Shown here: positions 1 through 13,689 of the stretch, piece after piece
Layout: each line of letters starts with the position of its first letter
How positions within the stretch are numbered: the first letter of the stretch is position 1
NCBI RefSeq assembly: GCF_039555335.1
Contig: NC_092628.1
Location: 64,241,235 to 64,305,234, forward strand
From: Amphiura filiformis
Taxonomy: Eukaryota; Echinodermata; Ophiuroidea; Amphilepidida; Amphiuridae
Direction: 5' to 3'
DNA length: 64,000 nt
The notes under the pieces: model-generated
Databases searched by the model: none
Told to the model about the DNA's origin: nothing
The model's input: only the letters and a program-made list of their open reading frames with translations
Program-made: the position numbers and the translations under genes

Positions 1-390
1 CAAAGCATTTTCTAATTTCTAGAAAATGCATCCAATACCACCTTAAAGGGGGGTAACCCTATTGGTTTTGGATATGGATTGTCTTTAAAATTACATAATA
101 ATATCAAATATCGCCTCCTTCATGCTGCTTTGTGAAAAACGAGAGCATTTTCAGCGTAAATGTGAATAAATAGCCAAATTTGCAATCCAATACCTTGGTA
201 TACGTGAATTGCATTCTGGGCAGGCAATGACGAATGCTGACATGCTGTACAATGCCCGGCCCGTATTGAACGGAAAATGGTTTTTTTCGCAGTACCGTTT
301 CAGAAAAAAGGAAACAAAATATATTTCCCCTTGCAATATGTACATTTCAAATGAATATAAAAAAGTTTGGGTAAAATGGAGAGGAAAAAA

Positions 391-470
391 ACCCTTCCGA
401 GACCGGGTTTTGAACCGGTACCTCTCGGGTAAAAAACAAACGCGCTCGTCAATTGAGCTATTTAGCACAC
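391..470 (-). repeat. tRNA-derived SINE-like relic
   Basis: On the minus strand there is an A-box-like stretch (TAGCTCAATTGACGAG) and, about 40 nt later, a B-box-like GGTTCAAAACC. This is the spacing of a pol III tRNA promoter, and the A box resembles tRNA-Lys. The acceptor and anticodon stems do not pair, so it is not a working tRNA. A SINE head or tRNA pseudogene are equally likely. Confidence 0.4.
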
Positions 471-753
471 CACGCTTACTGTTGCCGTTTTCATAACTAT
501 ATACGGCGCACCGTCTTGCGGTGACTGATATTTCGTTCATAATTCCCTCCCAGAATTCCAAAGTATTTACCATTGTTTACAAACTGGTATACCTGTAAAA
601 CCGCTGTGATTCATGATTTCTCGAAATACATCGACTTGGAGCGTCAAATTTCAGGATAGTAATGAGAAAAATAGTATCTATCATGTGATACCAAAACCTC
701 ATCAACAATGAAAAAAATCGGGGGGATGATGCTGTCGATCGGGTTACGGACCT

Positions 754-1052
754 TTAAGAACTGAAATTGCTATCACTTCAATGATGGCTAAATGTTTACT
801 TATTATTTCTAACTGCAAACCTAATTCTCCCTGGCAACTTTAATCCATAGTGACCAGGTTGGAACCAGTTTGCTACAATAAAACTGTTGGTGATGGGTTG
901 CTTTCCCCTGATATGGTTCAGTCCACAGTGGGAGCTTGCCTGCATAGCAGGACAATGGTTCAATTAACACCTATGGTGATGATAATGTTTTTTATCTAAA
1001 TGCTTGTTTAACACGTTTCTAATTTTGTCTGCTGAAGTTTTAACTGGTTACT
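754..1052 (+). repeat. Duplicated intron segment, copy 1
   Basis: The first 210 bp are nearly identical to 5367-5577, and similarity continues more loosely to the end of each copy (5656). The two direct copies flank the giant palindrome. The right copy lies about 110 bp upstream of a RAN exon, so this is probably duplicated RAN intron sequence. Confidence 0.85.
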
Positions 1053-1886
1053 ACAAGTTGTGTTTAGTCTACCATTTTTAAGGCAGAATAACACGCATGT
1101 AATAGACTTGCTAATAACATTGATACTTGCCTATGGTTGGTAATTTTCTGACTTTTATCGTGTAAGTTTTAGTGAACCCATTCAAAGAAATTCAACCATT
1201 ACCAAATATGTCAACATTTCCATATTTAACCTAGATCTAATATAATAACCCTTCCTGCATAGGATAATAATTTTGACTTCCAAACCCCCACCCACCCCAA
1301 AGTTACTAACTTAGGCACCAAGGGTATTAATGTTCAGCTTCTTTCATGCAAACCAAACCTAGTATACACTAGGCTGAGCCAAAACCCAGAAAATGCTGGT
1401 TTTAACCCAGGTTGCTCCAGGCCAGCCCATATTAGCCCAGGTTGACCCAGAAAGGATTGATTTTCAACCCAGGTTGGCCCAGGCTCCTAGATCACTCTTG
1501 AAAATGAGCCCAGTCTGACCCATGGCAGCCCAGGTTAACCCAGTAAAACCCAGGTTGACCCAGAGAAGATAAGTTTTGCTAGACACAAGCTACTCAACAT
1601 GTCTGGGCCCAGCTACTCTCTTTGTTGTGCAAGTCATAAAAAGTTGATCCATGAGATATTATTGATTGGTATAGATAGGCTATGATCATGCATGGTAACT
1701 TATTAAGGTGAATTCCTCAAATTGTTAATATTTTCATGTGTGTTTGTTTTAAGTTTGTCTGTCCTCTCTATGGTAATGTTTGGATATTTATACCTGACAT
1801 GATTAATTAAGGTGTGTTTACAACTCCCAGTGAGTTGAGGTCTATAATAGAGTATAAGGTAGGCCTATTATGTGCAAGTTTGATAT

Positions 1887-2022
1887 AAAATTGGATCGAT
1901 TGAGCCCATATATTTATTGGTCGAGCTATAAGTTTAAAAATATTGGACGAGACATAGTCGAGTCCAATATGTTAAAACTCATAGCGATACCAATAAATAT
2001 TGGGCGTAAAGTATCCAATTTT
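1887..2022. mobile_element. Hairpin MITE nested in left palindrome arm
   Basis: The ends are AAAATTGGAT and ATCCAATTTT. The two halves, about 60 bp each, pair through most of their length around the centre near 1955 (ATATTGGAC / GTCCAATAT). The right palindrome arm lacks this block, so it inserted after the palindrome formed. A second short hairpin follows at 2026-2081 (TTATTATGTTTTG / CAAAACATAATAA). Confidence 0.7.
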
Positions 2023-3637
2023 ATCATTATTATGTTTTGGATCCAATATTTTCACACACTTGGATCCATCAAAACATAATAACGTCCCTACTTGGAAACT
2101 GGTTTGGGAGATTCCTTGCTCATTAGAATAAATGTGAATCCCGATGTGAATAGGCCTAGAATTATGGAATGAGTAAACTTGGAATAAATCACTGGAATCC
2201 AACATTTGGTTTTTTTTTAATAAGATATTTATTGATATAGTTATATACAGCACTTAAGGTAGCAATTGTTTGTCTTATCACAATATTTATCTGTTCAAGA
2301 GCCCAATTTTTAACTTCCTGGGTCTATTACTAGAAAACATAACATTGATGTACCGATAGTTTGTGTATTGCTGAAATGTAAATAGTGCCTCACCTAAATT
2401 ATTTAGAAGACATCCAACATTTGAATGGATTTTGCAATTTCCAGTGAATGTTTTGCTGGCAGTCTTGGGAATCTGTTACTGTAGGTCATCAGGAGCACTT
2501 AGAAATTTCTTAGCAAGAGTTGTATAATATTGAATATTAGATGTTTTTGAATTGATATACTTTTAAAGCTTGAACATTTGCACAAACATTAGACCAATTT
2601 GGCATTTGTATACATTAATATTTTCAAAAATAGTGTCCATCTTTTTGCCAATTAAGATAGCCTTACTATTTTGGAGTGTTTTTTGCCATGTCCATAATAT
2701 GAAAATTTGTTAGGTCATCACGCAAAGTTGCTACCAAGGAGTTAACATGTAAGTAATAATAATATGCATTATTATAAAATATTCAGCTTGTAAATGTTAC
2801 TTCTAGCTCATTTGATTCAATCAATGTATTACAATGACCATGGAAGAAAGAGATAACTATTTAATACTTGAAAGTATGATCTAATCAATACAAATCATCA
2901 TTCTGAGTACCTCTGCACACACCAGTACATTGTTATCTTAAGTGTTTTACATGAGTAAGAGCAGTTTTGTATTGATTATTTGCTTGAACTACTTGAATTC
3001 AAAGTTGGTTATAGCTTTGTATATTAATAATTATTGTTTTTAAGTGCCTTTTAATATTGGAGGTAAATTGCCTCTTGAAAAATTCCAGATACATGGATAG
3101 GAGTTTGCTGATTGTAACTTATATATAAATGTCTTTCTATTGAATAAAAGACCTTGGTTATTTTAGGATTATTTATTATTACTGTACTTAAATAATTAGT
3201 AATAATATTATAAACATTACTTATTAGGCCAAAACATAAAGGTTTGTCTCTGGTGTCATCATGGTCATAGGAGATTGGAAATGCAATGTGGTATACATTT
3301 TCAATAATTCAATATTACATTTGATGTGATGATTATGCTGGATGATTTCTTTTTTTTTTTAATTGATAAAAACAAAATGTTTTTCAGCATGATTTTATGA
3401 ATGTTCAGTAATTAACCTATTTTTGTTGGCCTTATTATTATATTATATTATATTATCATTAATTATCAATACTAGTACATGCAGAGGGGAAACAGGGCAA
3501 ACTATTGGTTTGAAATATACGAGTGGATATTCATCTTCAAACATTGCAAAGATGCAAATTTTATAATTGTGCACAGTATTAATTTGCATGTTAACTCCTC
3601 AGTAGCAACTTTTCAAAGTTCAACTAATTTTCTTATA

Positions 3638-3965
3638 AGGCCAAGTAAAAATAAAAACATGCTTAGCGTCCAGGTGTTTTTGAAAAAGGGAAGGAGGATA
3701 TTTTTTTACAAAACTGCTCTAAATACTCATATTTTAATGCCTTATTTTGAGTATTCGGCATTGTGAATGATATCTAAAAATGAAGAGGAGGCACTTTTTA
3801 TTTTGTTTAGGAAGGTAAGCCCCTCCTGTGATCACAAAACTCGTCACAAAAATGTGTCTTATACATTTTCAAGGCTGTATACAAAATTTCAACTTCTCAA
3901 ACATTTTGGAGAAGAAGTTATATAAATAAAAATTTACAAAATAAAAAGAAATTTGAAAAGGAGGA
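3638..3965 (+). repeat. Interspersed repeat, copy A (see 23106)
   Basis: Starts with GGCCAAGTAAAA and AAAACATG, followed by GAGGAGGC blocks and a CCTGTGATCACAAAAC-type block. The same modules occur in the same order at 23106-23455, and shorter pieces occur around 19960-20140. No coding potential and no clear ends, so the class is unknown. It is absent from the corresponding part of the left palindrome arm. Confidence 0.6.
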
Positions 3966-4657
3966 GGGCGGGGACACTAAACTTGTTTGTTTTTTCACTC
4001 AGCCTTATGGACATGGCAAAAACACTCAAAATAGTACGCATATCTTTCACTCTTTTTTATATTGTATGTATAAAATTTAAAATTGGTATCTGCAAAATGT
4101 TTGTGCAAATGTTCAAGCTTAGGTATGGCAATTCAAAAGACATCTAATATTCAATATTTATACAAGTCTCTTGAAAAGACAGTTTCTGAGTGCTCCTGAT
4201 GACTTCCAGCAAAACATTAAATGGTAGTTGCAAAATCAGGCTCAAATGTTGGATGTCTTTCAAATAATTTAGGTGAAGCACCATTTGATAAAATTGTTAG
4301 ATCAGCGATGTACGCAAACTATATCGTACATCGATGAGCTAGCAATTTTAAATGTTGCCTTAAAAAGGTTATTCTCGATGGACAGATACCTATTTGCTGT
4401 ACATAACTATATCAATAAATGTTTTACATTTATAGAAAAACACAGGTTTCCAGTGAATTATTCCAAGTTGACTCATCCCATAATTTTATAATATAATGTG
4501 CAAGCAGGGAGCAGTAAATACACCCGTATTAATTGTGGAAGTATAAATATCCAAACATTACTATAGAGAGGACAGACAAACATAAAACAAACACATATCC
4601 ATGCAACTAAAACAATTTGAGAAATTCACCTTACCATGCATGATCACATAGCCTATC

Positions 4658-4992
4658 TATAGACGAATCTAAATTCACGCATTCCTACACCTGACTAGCA
4701 GCCTTTAGTTGGGTAGCCGTCGGCTACAATGCACTCAAAATGTGAAATGATTCGGCCTTGCCGGAAAATTTAAACTGCATTCCATCACCCGTTTTACACC
4801 TTTCATAATAATCGGATTAACTACACGCGGTATCTATGCTTTGATGTACTTCTCGTCCTTGCATCTTCTCTGGGTGTTAGGCGGCTTTTGTTTGCACAAT
4901 TGGACGCTCAAAACACTAGGTTGGTGCTAGCGGCTACCCAAAGATGTCCGACCAAATCCTGACCATGACTTGGCTCGTTGGATTCGTCTATA
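4658..4992. mobile_element. Non-autonomous TIR element nested in right palindrome arm
   Basis: The ends are TATAGACGAATC and GATTCGTCTATA, and the outermost TATA may be target duplication. The block interrupts sequence that is contiguous in the left palindrome arm at about 1678, which proves a later insertion. GGGTAGCCG motifs lie just inside both ends. No transposase is seen. Confidence 0.75.
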
Positions 4993-5366
4993 CCAATCAA
5001 TAATATCTCATGGATCAACTTTTTATGACTTGCACAACAAAGAGAGTAGCTGGGCCCAGACATGTTGGGTAGCTTGTGTCTACCAAAACTTATCTTCTCT
5101 GGGTCAACCTGGGTTTTACTGGGTTAACCTGGGCTGCCATGGGTCAGACTGGGCTCATTTTCAAGAGTGATCTAGGAGCCTGGGCCAACCTGGGTTGAAA
5201 ATCAATCCTTTCTGGGCCAACCTGGGCTAATATGGGCTGGTCTGGAGCAACCTGGGTTAAAACCAGCATTTTCTGGGTTTTGGCTCAGCCTAGTGTATAG
5301 TGCTTAAAATATGGTGATGGTGATTTTCTGCAATAACTTGTAAATCAAGAGATGCACACTTAAAGA

Positions 5367-5656
5367 TTAAGAACTGAAATTGCTATCACTTCAATACTGG
5401 CTAAATGTTTACTTATTATTTCTACCTGCAAACCTAATTCTCCCTGGCAACTTTAATCCATAGTGACCAGGTTGGAACCAGTTTGCTACAATAAAACTGT
5501 TGGTGATGGGTTGCTTTCCCTGATATGGTTCAGTCCACAGTGGGAGCTTGCCTGCATAGCAGAACAAAGTTTCAATTGATAATATTTTATCTATGCTTGT
5601 TTAAATAATTTCTAATTACAATCTAATTTCAACTGTTGAGGTTATTAACTGATTAC
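5367..5656 (+). repeat. Duplicated intron segment, copy 2
   Basis: Direct repeat partner of 754-1052. It lies about 110 bp upstream of a RAN exon acceptor, so it is probably the original copy. Confidence 0.85.
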
Positions 5657-5734
5657 AGATTAAAACATGTGAGTTCAAAGGTATGCCAGACATTAACATT
5701 TATTATAGGATTCAAACACAATCTACAATTTTAA

Positions 5735-6808
<1,074 letters not shown>

Positions 6809-9800
6809 ACTTTTAGTTAGGTGTATATTGAAACTCAACCAAGGATGTCTTATAAGAGGGAGAAAAAGATGTCCAACCCAAAATAATTCCTATTTGGAAT
6901 AGCATTTATTATTATTATGATATTATAATATCTATATGTGGAACAAATAGGCTTGGGTGATTCTTTGAAAGAGTGGGTAATGAAGACAATTGGTTACCCA
7001 TCCAACCACCCACGTTATAAATAAGGATCATTTTGTAATCATATATGTGAACTGTTACTTCCAGTCAGTAAGTTTTCTGCAGGGTGTAAGTAGTAGTAGT
7101 TAGAATTTATTCCCTGTCTGGTAAATAATGTGATGGTTCCAATTGAAGGTAATTTACTTGCATTCATTTCTTTTACAGATATTTATGCTGCTGTTTAAAA
7201 CACCTGTTGATCCGCATGTTGAATTCAAAGAATATTGACACAGGGAATCACCCTTGCTTAGACAAATTGAATGTTTTATACACTCAGACTCTCTGAGAGC
7301 ACCACACATGTATGTAATATATATTGGATAGAAAATGTTTTTGGTAACTAAAATGTCGACTGCTGGCAGTGCTCTGCATGCCTTTAATTTATTTGTGCAT
7401 TTGGTCATAATATATATTGGAGCACTCGCAATTTTTTTTCTCTGCGTGTTATAGAACACACAAGTTAAGTTATAAGCTCTTTTGTAAAGCATTTGCTTTC
7501 TTTGTATGTTAGGGGTGTCATTAGGCTTGTTTAAGCTCCTAGTTAATGGGCTAGGTCTTGGGTGCAAATCCTTAATTGAGTTCATGCAAAGATTTAAATC
7601 AAAGGTGATTCTCATAAATTAGTGATATCAACACAACACATAAGATGATCATTTGCAAGAATCAAGTTTGATGCCCTTGTTATGCATCAAACCCTGACCC
7701 TAATGTGCATGTGGTAACTTATGCAACCTTAATATTTGAAACGGGATATTCTGATGATGGTTTGCATGGTTGTCAGAAGGATTATTCTGTCTTCAAATGT
7801 TGGGAGCTTAGCAAATACTAAAAACAGGTTTTGGTTAGCTTCTAAATCTTGAAATAAATATTTATTTGTTAATTGTACACAGTCCTAAGTACAAGCTCTA
7901 AAATACATGTTATAACATTTTTTTTTTATTGTACATTTAAGAATGTATCATTTGGACTGATTGCAGTTGCTACAGTAAAGTTAATCCACATTAAGCTAAC
8001 TTTGGTCCTGCAGCTTAATTGACAGTCATGACACAAGTTAGTGGTATTGTCTTTGATGTGATTGGTCATGCCCTTTGTTAGGTAATCGGATGTTGCACAC
8101 ACACTATATATATCACCTGTTGGATGTGTAGTGTGTGGGCTACAGTCGCTGAAGTAATAAGAGTTGATCAGGCTCTGGTAGATTTATTGCTGAAAAACTT
8201 TTGTCCACTTAAAGTTACATATTTGAAGAAGGGATTTAATGTTTGTGCCCAATGTAAAACCATGTGTGAACTAAACATGTTGGAACTAAAAAAAAAGTTG
8301 GAGATGCAATGTTTTGATAATAATGTAAATGTCAATTGTACATTCATGTTTTGATATAATTTCAAAAGTATATTTTGTTTTGTCAAAAATAAGTCAAAGA
8401 CCAAAAACATTTTGTGAAATTTAGTGCTAATGCATTTTAGAGATGGGTGTATATTTTGAAGGGAAGGGAAGGACATCACATATGGGAACATTTCTTCCAT
8501 GGTTCTGAAAGATAGAGTGCTTGACATGTTGCTTTTATTTTATAGCTGATTTTTAAGTATTTACACATTTTAAATCTAAATGATCTACCTGAAGGATGGA
8601 ATGAATATTCAGAACAAAAATGGAAAACCTGTATCAAAAAGACTTTTTTCTTTAGAATGAATACATGATCTGCACTGATAGTAATGCATAGTATGACATT
8701 TTTGTCAGAGCTTCAAGTTCTATATATATAATGTTACAAAGAATAAGTTAACTGATCTAATAGTTTGACCAATCAAGTCCGACTTCAGTGAAGTAATATT
8801 CTCTGACATAAATATGGCATGCAACAATTTGCAGGTATTTGTAAAATACTGGAGTGTTTTTGCCATTGGCCCTTTCCACATTCTTCAGATTTCATATTGA
8901 AAGTGTGTATAATATTTTTCGTCATAATTTTGTCATTCAATGTACATAGAATTATTTCTTTGGTATGCAGTCCAGTACCCCTCAGGGTTTCAAGACGAGA
9001 TTGTTATAAAAGTCATAATCAACGAGAGTTAATTTCAGTTGACCAAGTGCTCACATTTTGAGCAGAATTACTTCAAGACAGCAATACTATTGATTTCCTA
9101 GGGTATTGTTAAAACAACTTATTCATCATTTTGTGGTTGGTTAATTTCTGGTAATACCTAAATTGCTTAACATAACAATTTCATTACTGCAGTGCTCTGA
9201 ATTAATAGAATATTAGTCACTTGGGAGGAAATTAAACCCCATGTATCGTATCTATTTTTGGAAGAGCATTTGGCTGTGGTCTTGCTCTGATTTTGTCATT
9301 GAGAAAAAAACACTACATGAGTCCTAAAATAACCTCTAAAATGTCATTTCAGTAACTGAGATCATGTGAAATTATTGTGTATTATCACCCAAGACACTGC
9401 CCAGTGATGGTTAATACATTTTATGAAGATTTGATTACATTAAAGTTGTGTAACTAGGAATGGGATCTGGAGTGTGATGATGACCTTGACTGCCAAGTGT
9501 CGCTTTCATATTGGGCTTACAAAAGTAACACACCGATAGTTTTCATACTGCATATTTCATGCAAACATTATCTATGCTGAACTCTGTCTTGGTAGATGAT
9601 ACACAAACAATATTTTGGAGCTGTAAAAAATAACTGATCAGGAAAATTGTCATCACTTTTATAGTTCAAAATGACTTCTACAAATAAACTTACATGATTT
9701 GACCGATATATGTGTGTTTTGTTGTGTTTTAAGTTGAAACAGTTCTTTCATTTAGTACTTTGATAACTCCCCTGCCAGGGTCTTTGACCTACCTCCACCA

Positions 9801-9825
9801 TGATGTACTGTGAGAAGTACAAAAT
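6809..9825 (+). other. RAN 3' UTR and intergenic sequence
   Basis: The RAN 3' UTR must begin here, but its end is not clear. AATAAA at 7853-7858 is a candidate poly(A) signal about 1 kb downstream. The short open frames show no family resemblance and the base composition is uniformly AT-rich. I see no gene, RNA gene or well-bounded element. Confidence 0.5.
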
Positions 9826-10330
9826 GCAAAAGAATTACGGTACCAATGAGTTGTGTTCACCCCTGTATATCATAAGACATATGAAGAGCTTGGTTCCAAA
9901 AAGTCCAAACATGTTTCGGATTTACCTCTGCGATATTGCAATGAGTTGTGATGCTATAAGTAATTTCTGTTGGATGCACCATTACAAAGCAAACAGTGGA
10001 TGGATGTACAATACTGTGAGGCCTTTGGTTACTAAATGAGAACAATAGTCTGCATATTGTTAACCAGCATTGTGGCAAATAATGGCTTGTTGATGGCACA
10101 TCTCATTGTTGCTAATGTCAAAGTAATTGTGATTGTATCACACAAGTAAATGAGAAACATGAGGTTGTGGACTTAACATGGTTTGGAAACAAGCTCTTCA
10201 TATGTCAAAATTAAAACAAGCAGCCAATATCGGTACCCTATTGCTCTGATTTAAGACCTTATTTGTTGAAATTGGTTGAAATAAAGAAACGGTGATCTAA
10301 AACTTGAGGGAAGAGAAGATGCATTTTAAT
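9826..10330 (+). repeat. Interspersed repeat shared with 30.24-30.88 kb
   Basis: GCAAAAGAATTACGGTACC, then TTCACCCCTGTATATC and AAGACATATG, recur (directly or inverted) around 30236-30345 and 30775-30880. Further shared blocks are AGCAGCCAATA and GTTGAAATTGGT. The ends are not precise and no protein is encoded. Confidence 0.6.
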
Positions 10331-10425
10331 ATTCTCAATAGAAAGCACTACACTAGTTCTATTTGAGAACGCTTCAAGTACAAATCAATAGAGCATCCAA
10401 TTAGCCTTAAAATATGGCAGGCATG

Positions 10426-10515
10426 AAAGGAGAGGACATACTTTGATTTGGGTAATCTTTTGTCAGCTGAGAAGCATACAAAAGATTACCCAAAACAAAA
10501 TACACCCTCTCCTTT
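10426..10515. repeat. Hairpin of about 90 bp
   Basis: Starts AAAGGAGAGG and ends CCTCTCCTTT. The inner arms TTTGGGTAATCTTTTGT and CAAAAGATTACCCAAA enclose a loop of about 14 nt. This fits a miniature foldback element. No target duplication is identified. Confidence 0.7.
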
Positions 10516-10962
10516 TGTGCTTGTATTTGACAGTATTTGATTCAACATCTTATCTCCTGGAAATTGATTTCAAATTTGCTCCCTAAACAAAAGAACAACC
10601 AGAAGCTTGTGAACATTAAAAATATACTTTTATTGTCCAGGTATTACATAATCATATTTCTTTCTACCAGGTGAACTTGTATCCATAAGCTCAACTGAAA
10701 GTTAAATAAACAGTCCAAGTCATAGAAAGATTAAACAAAAATAATTACCCATTTGGATTTATTTCTATATTTCAAAAAGTATTTCTTCAATATTGAAGAG
10801 ATTTTTTGGCATGCATCATCACTCATCAGCAAACTCATAGCATCTAAGACACCGATTTGACACCTGTAGTTGATTTCATGCTTGAATGAGCACTCATTAA
10901 ATGAAAGAGTTCACTAATTCGAAAGTTACACAAAGTTAATATCAAATACTCAAATATATTAA

Positions 10963-11191
10963 TAGAGGTTATCCACTTTACTCATGTGACTTCTAACAAA
11001 AGGCGCTGATTCCCGTAGTATTCCTTATTCAAAACAAATCAATTCATGACCTCGGAGTTACCTGCATGACTCTTGGTGGGCTATTTTGAAACAGTCATGG
11101 TTGCACATGCAGGTACTTCTTTTGAAAGTCCTAAACAAGGTATAGCAGTCGTTGATAGGATACGCAGCTTATAGAACACGGATAACCTCTA
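10963..11191 (+). mobile_element. TA-type MITE, copy 1
   Basis: The ends TAGAGGTTATCC and GGATAACCTCTA are exact inverted repeats. A second copy of the same family lies inverted at 19659-19898, sharing CATGCAGGTA, TGACCTCGGAGTTACCTGCA and CCTTGTTTAGGACTTTC-type blocks. The terminal TA fits Tc1/mariner-like target choice. Non-coding. Confidence 0.85.
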
Positions 11192-11859
11192 TGCATGTTT
11201 CCCTGATACCGGGTGCTCGATTATAATCCAAGTGTACTTGCTAATAAATATGGGTGCCCAATTATAATGCAAGTTTTCCTGATACCGGTGCCCGATTATA
11301 AATGCAAGTGTCTCATTGCAATTGCCCTATTCTGGTCAGACAGGCAGGGCATGATTTCAAATTGAGAGTCACTGATGATCAGAATGCAGACAACGCCATA
11401 ACATGAACAGCAGCAGTGATTCTGCTAAACCATCATCCTGTAAAAAGATACCCATTTTTACTACTTTTGGAATCACCAATCTCTCCATTCATGTGCGATT
11501 ACTCATGCATCAAAACACCTGTGGGATTAGAACCACTTGGTATGAATAGGCTACGAGTCTGTAGATGATGCATGTGAAAAATATTTTCTAATGAATAAAT
11601 GCTTTTTGAAATATAGAAACAAATCCAAATGGTGGTTATTTTTGTTTTACACTTTAATACAGAAATAATGGCAAAATGAAACACCTGCGGGATGAACCAG
11701 AACATTATGGGCACATTTTATACCATGTACCTAACTTGTGACATACGTATTAAAGAAATTTGCAAGGTTTCAAAATGCAAGAAACAAAACATCACACATT
11801 TTCTGCTCACTCAGATAGGGTAACAATGAGCACATGTTTTCCATACTGTCACATTGCTG

Positions 11860-12090
11860 ATACAATATTCAAGGACCTTCCACACTCCTACTGCCAGGAA
11901 ATATAAGGCAGGCCTACTGGTGACGATTGTAAGCTGGGATTACATGGATTAACCTGGTCAGTGCACCCAACGGGTAGGGGCGTGCAGTAGTTTGTAATGC
12001 GTAATCTGATGGTAGAGAAGCAACAGGATAGTGGGGGCATGTGATGCATAAACAGCAGTGATCCTATCATAGGGGGTGGGGAAGTGCATT
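11860..12090 (+). repeat. Interspersed repeat shared with about 25.78-26.33 kb
   Basis: The block ATTGTAAGCTGGGATTACAT, followed by a GGTAGGGGYGT motif, is shared with 25833-25897. The 25-kb copy is interrupted by two MITEs. No coding potential; class unknown. Confidence 0.5.
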
Positions 12091-12134
12091 ATTGAACAAC
12101 CATTTGGTAATCAAGTGCCAAGCAGTGTTTTAAG

Positions 12135-12626
12135 CAGGGTTGGCGCGATTTAAATCATGATTTAAATCACGATTTAAATCAAATGATTTTTGTTTTAAAT
12201 CACTGATTTAAATCAACTTTACCATTTTTGATCAATTTAAGTTAATTTCTATCTTCAATTGACTGTTTTACTTCATTTGTAATGCTTCTACACCTTTTGG
12301 ATACAATTAAACCTCTCTATGATGTCATTTTATCTATTGCTAAAAAATCATTTTCAAGGTGCAGAATTTTTTTTTCCATGATTTAACCAAATTTTTTCAT
12401 TGAAATTTTCACATCTAAAAATGTGTTTTGATTTTTTGTAAATACCTGATAGGATTGTGCATATGTCTAGCATTCCACTGGTCTCTTTTGACTTTATCAT
12501 GGGGTATAGCAGTTCTTGGAATAAAAATAAATCAAAAAAATAAATTTAAATTAAAAAAATCCGATTTAAATCAAATAAATCTATTTTTTTATTTCTTTTT
12601 AAAAATCAAAAAAATCGCCAACCCTG
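12135..12626. mobile_element. hAT-like non-autonomous element
   Basis: Starts CAGGGTTGGCGCGATTT and ends AAATCGCCAACCCTG. It is flanked by an exact 8-bp target duplication, GTTTTAAG, at 12127-12134 and 12627-12634. CA-G-start TIRs with 8-bp duplications are the hAT signature. The subterminal regions are rich in the 10-mer GATTTAAATC, at least five copies near the left end and one near the right, which may be transposase-binding repeats. 492 bp and non-coding. Confidence 0.93.
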
Positions 12627-12928
12627 GTTTTAAGGATGGCCCAATCAACAATGTTTTATACAGTAAATTGTGTCTAAAGTGGATTAAACCCATTTTCTAT
12701 ACACACAATATTCTATGGGCTTTCTAAATAATACACATTTGCCTCACATATCCAAAGGGATTGAAACTAATTGGCTTGAAACTAGGCAAGGTGAGGAGTC
12801 ATGGTCATTAAACAAAGGTGGGAAAAGCAGGTAATAAAACTGAACCATCTTCACACATTTATTTGACTTCTAAATTGAAACATCCAAGAAACTTTTATGT
12901 TGTATCCAGTCAGTGGGTGTGTACTAAC

Positions 12929-13221
12929 CACAGACAAAAAATATACAGACCATTTACCAAAAGGCAAAGTCCCAGTGCTTTGTATGCTGTGAATTCTCAT
13001 ATATTCATGAAGGCCGATCGTTTGATCATTCATACGTCTAACAAATCACACCCGTGTTGCGTGCCTTCACGTTATGCAATAGCGCGTTGTGTGTCCTCAC
13101 GTCTAAGACCATAAAAAGATGCGGTATGTGTTCATCTCTCATGGTATGATTGGCCCTCATTGATAGGTGATGCTGGGACTTTGCCTTTTGGTGGATGGTC
13201 AGTATATTTCCTTGTCTGTGG
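12929..13221. mobile_element. TIR MITE of about 290 bp
   Basis: CACAGACAAAAAATATAC followed by ACCAAAAGGCAAAGTCCCAG is repeated inverted at 13170-13221, giving arms of about 48 bp. The interior is CpG-containing and non-coding. No clear target duplication. Confidence 0.75.
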
Positions 13222-13360
13222 GACGAACACTTTATATTATATTCTATTACCCCCACGACCCATTATTCAAAATCGCGCACTGTGATTTGTTGAAACACGT
13301 CACGTGAGAGCCCATTATTCTGCAATAATGGGTCACGCGCCGTAACACATTCTAAACACT

Positions 13361-13523
13361 CAGGGATGAAAGTGGCCTGAAGTGACTTGGCAGGAAAAGC
13401 CTGAAAAAACACGTAAATTTGGGCTATAAAGCCTCAAAATGGGCTGAAAATAAATAAAAGTGCGGAAATGTGGAGTAGCAAAAGGCCTGAAATCAGGCAA
13501 TTGCCTGAAAACTGACATCCCTG
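13361..13523. mobile_element. hAT-like MITE (GCCTGAAA-rich)
   Basis: Starts CAGGGATG and ends CATCCCTG, with AAACACT (7 bp) directly on both sides. The interior carries several GCCTGAAA and AGGCTGAAAA motifs. A related, more diverged copy lies at 43167-43324 in a VPS37 intron. Confidence 0.8.
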
Positions 13524-13689
13524 AAACACTGCATTACGCTTGGTTATGCGTGCAATATTTCCGCGATACGCGCTATCACTTACGCGTACTCGCTCCACCT
13601 TGAAGTAAACAACTTAAAATATTTGTGCCAAAAATGATATTTTCTCTTTAAATTCTCTTTAAATCGGACTATTTTCTGGTAATAGAATA

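Larger units (their letters stand above)
1363..5299. repeat. Giant imperfect palindrome (foldback-type element)
   Basis: The left arm begins TATACACTAGGCTGAGCC and the right arm ends with its exact reverse complement. Arm matches continue inward: CCCAGGTTGACCCAG-rich blocks at 1380-1565 against 5095-5285, 1600-1680 against 4988-5065, 2386-2470 against 4190-4280, and 2730 against 3590. The centre is near 3.17 kb and each arm is about 1.9 kb. The arms differ by substitutions and by separate later insertions (1887-2081 on the left; about 3638-3965 and 4658-4992 on the right). The ends sit at TA, suggesting a TA-target insertion. No transposase frame is visible. It could be a foldback transposon or an inverted duplication. 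Confidence 0.85.

Noticed and set aside
390-470. Functional tRNA-Lys
   Set aside because: A- and B-box-like motifs exist, but the acceptor and anticodon stems cannot pair.
151-573. 140-codon minus-strand frame
   Set aside because: It runs across a tRNA-like relic and A/T runs, with no family resemblance.
1163-5299. RAN upstream exons inside the palindrome
   Set aside because: No P-loop, switch or NKxD coding sequence is visible on either strand. The sequence is repetitive non-coding.
7154-7615. 153-codon minus-strand frame downstream of RAN
   Set aside because: Low-quality composition, no motif, and not joined to any plausible splice partner.
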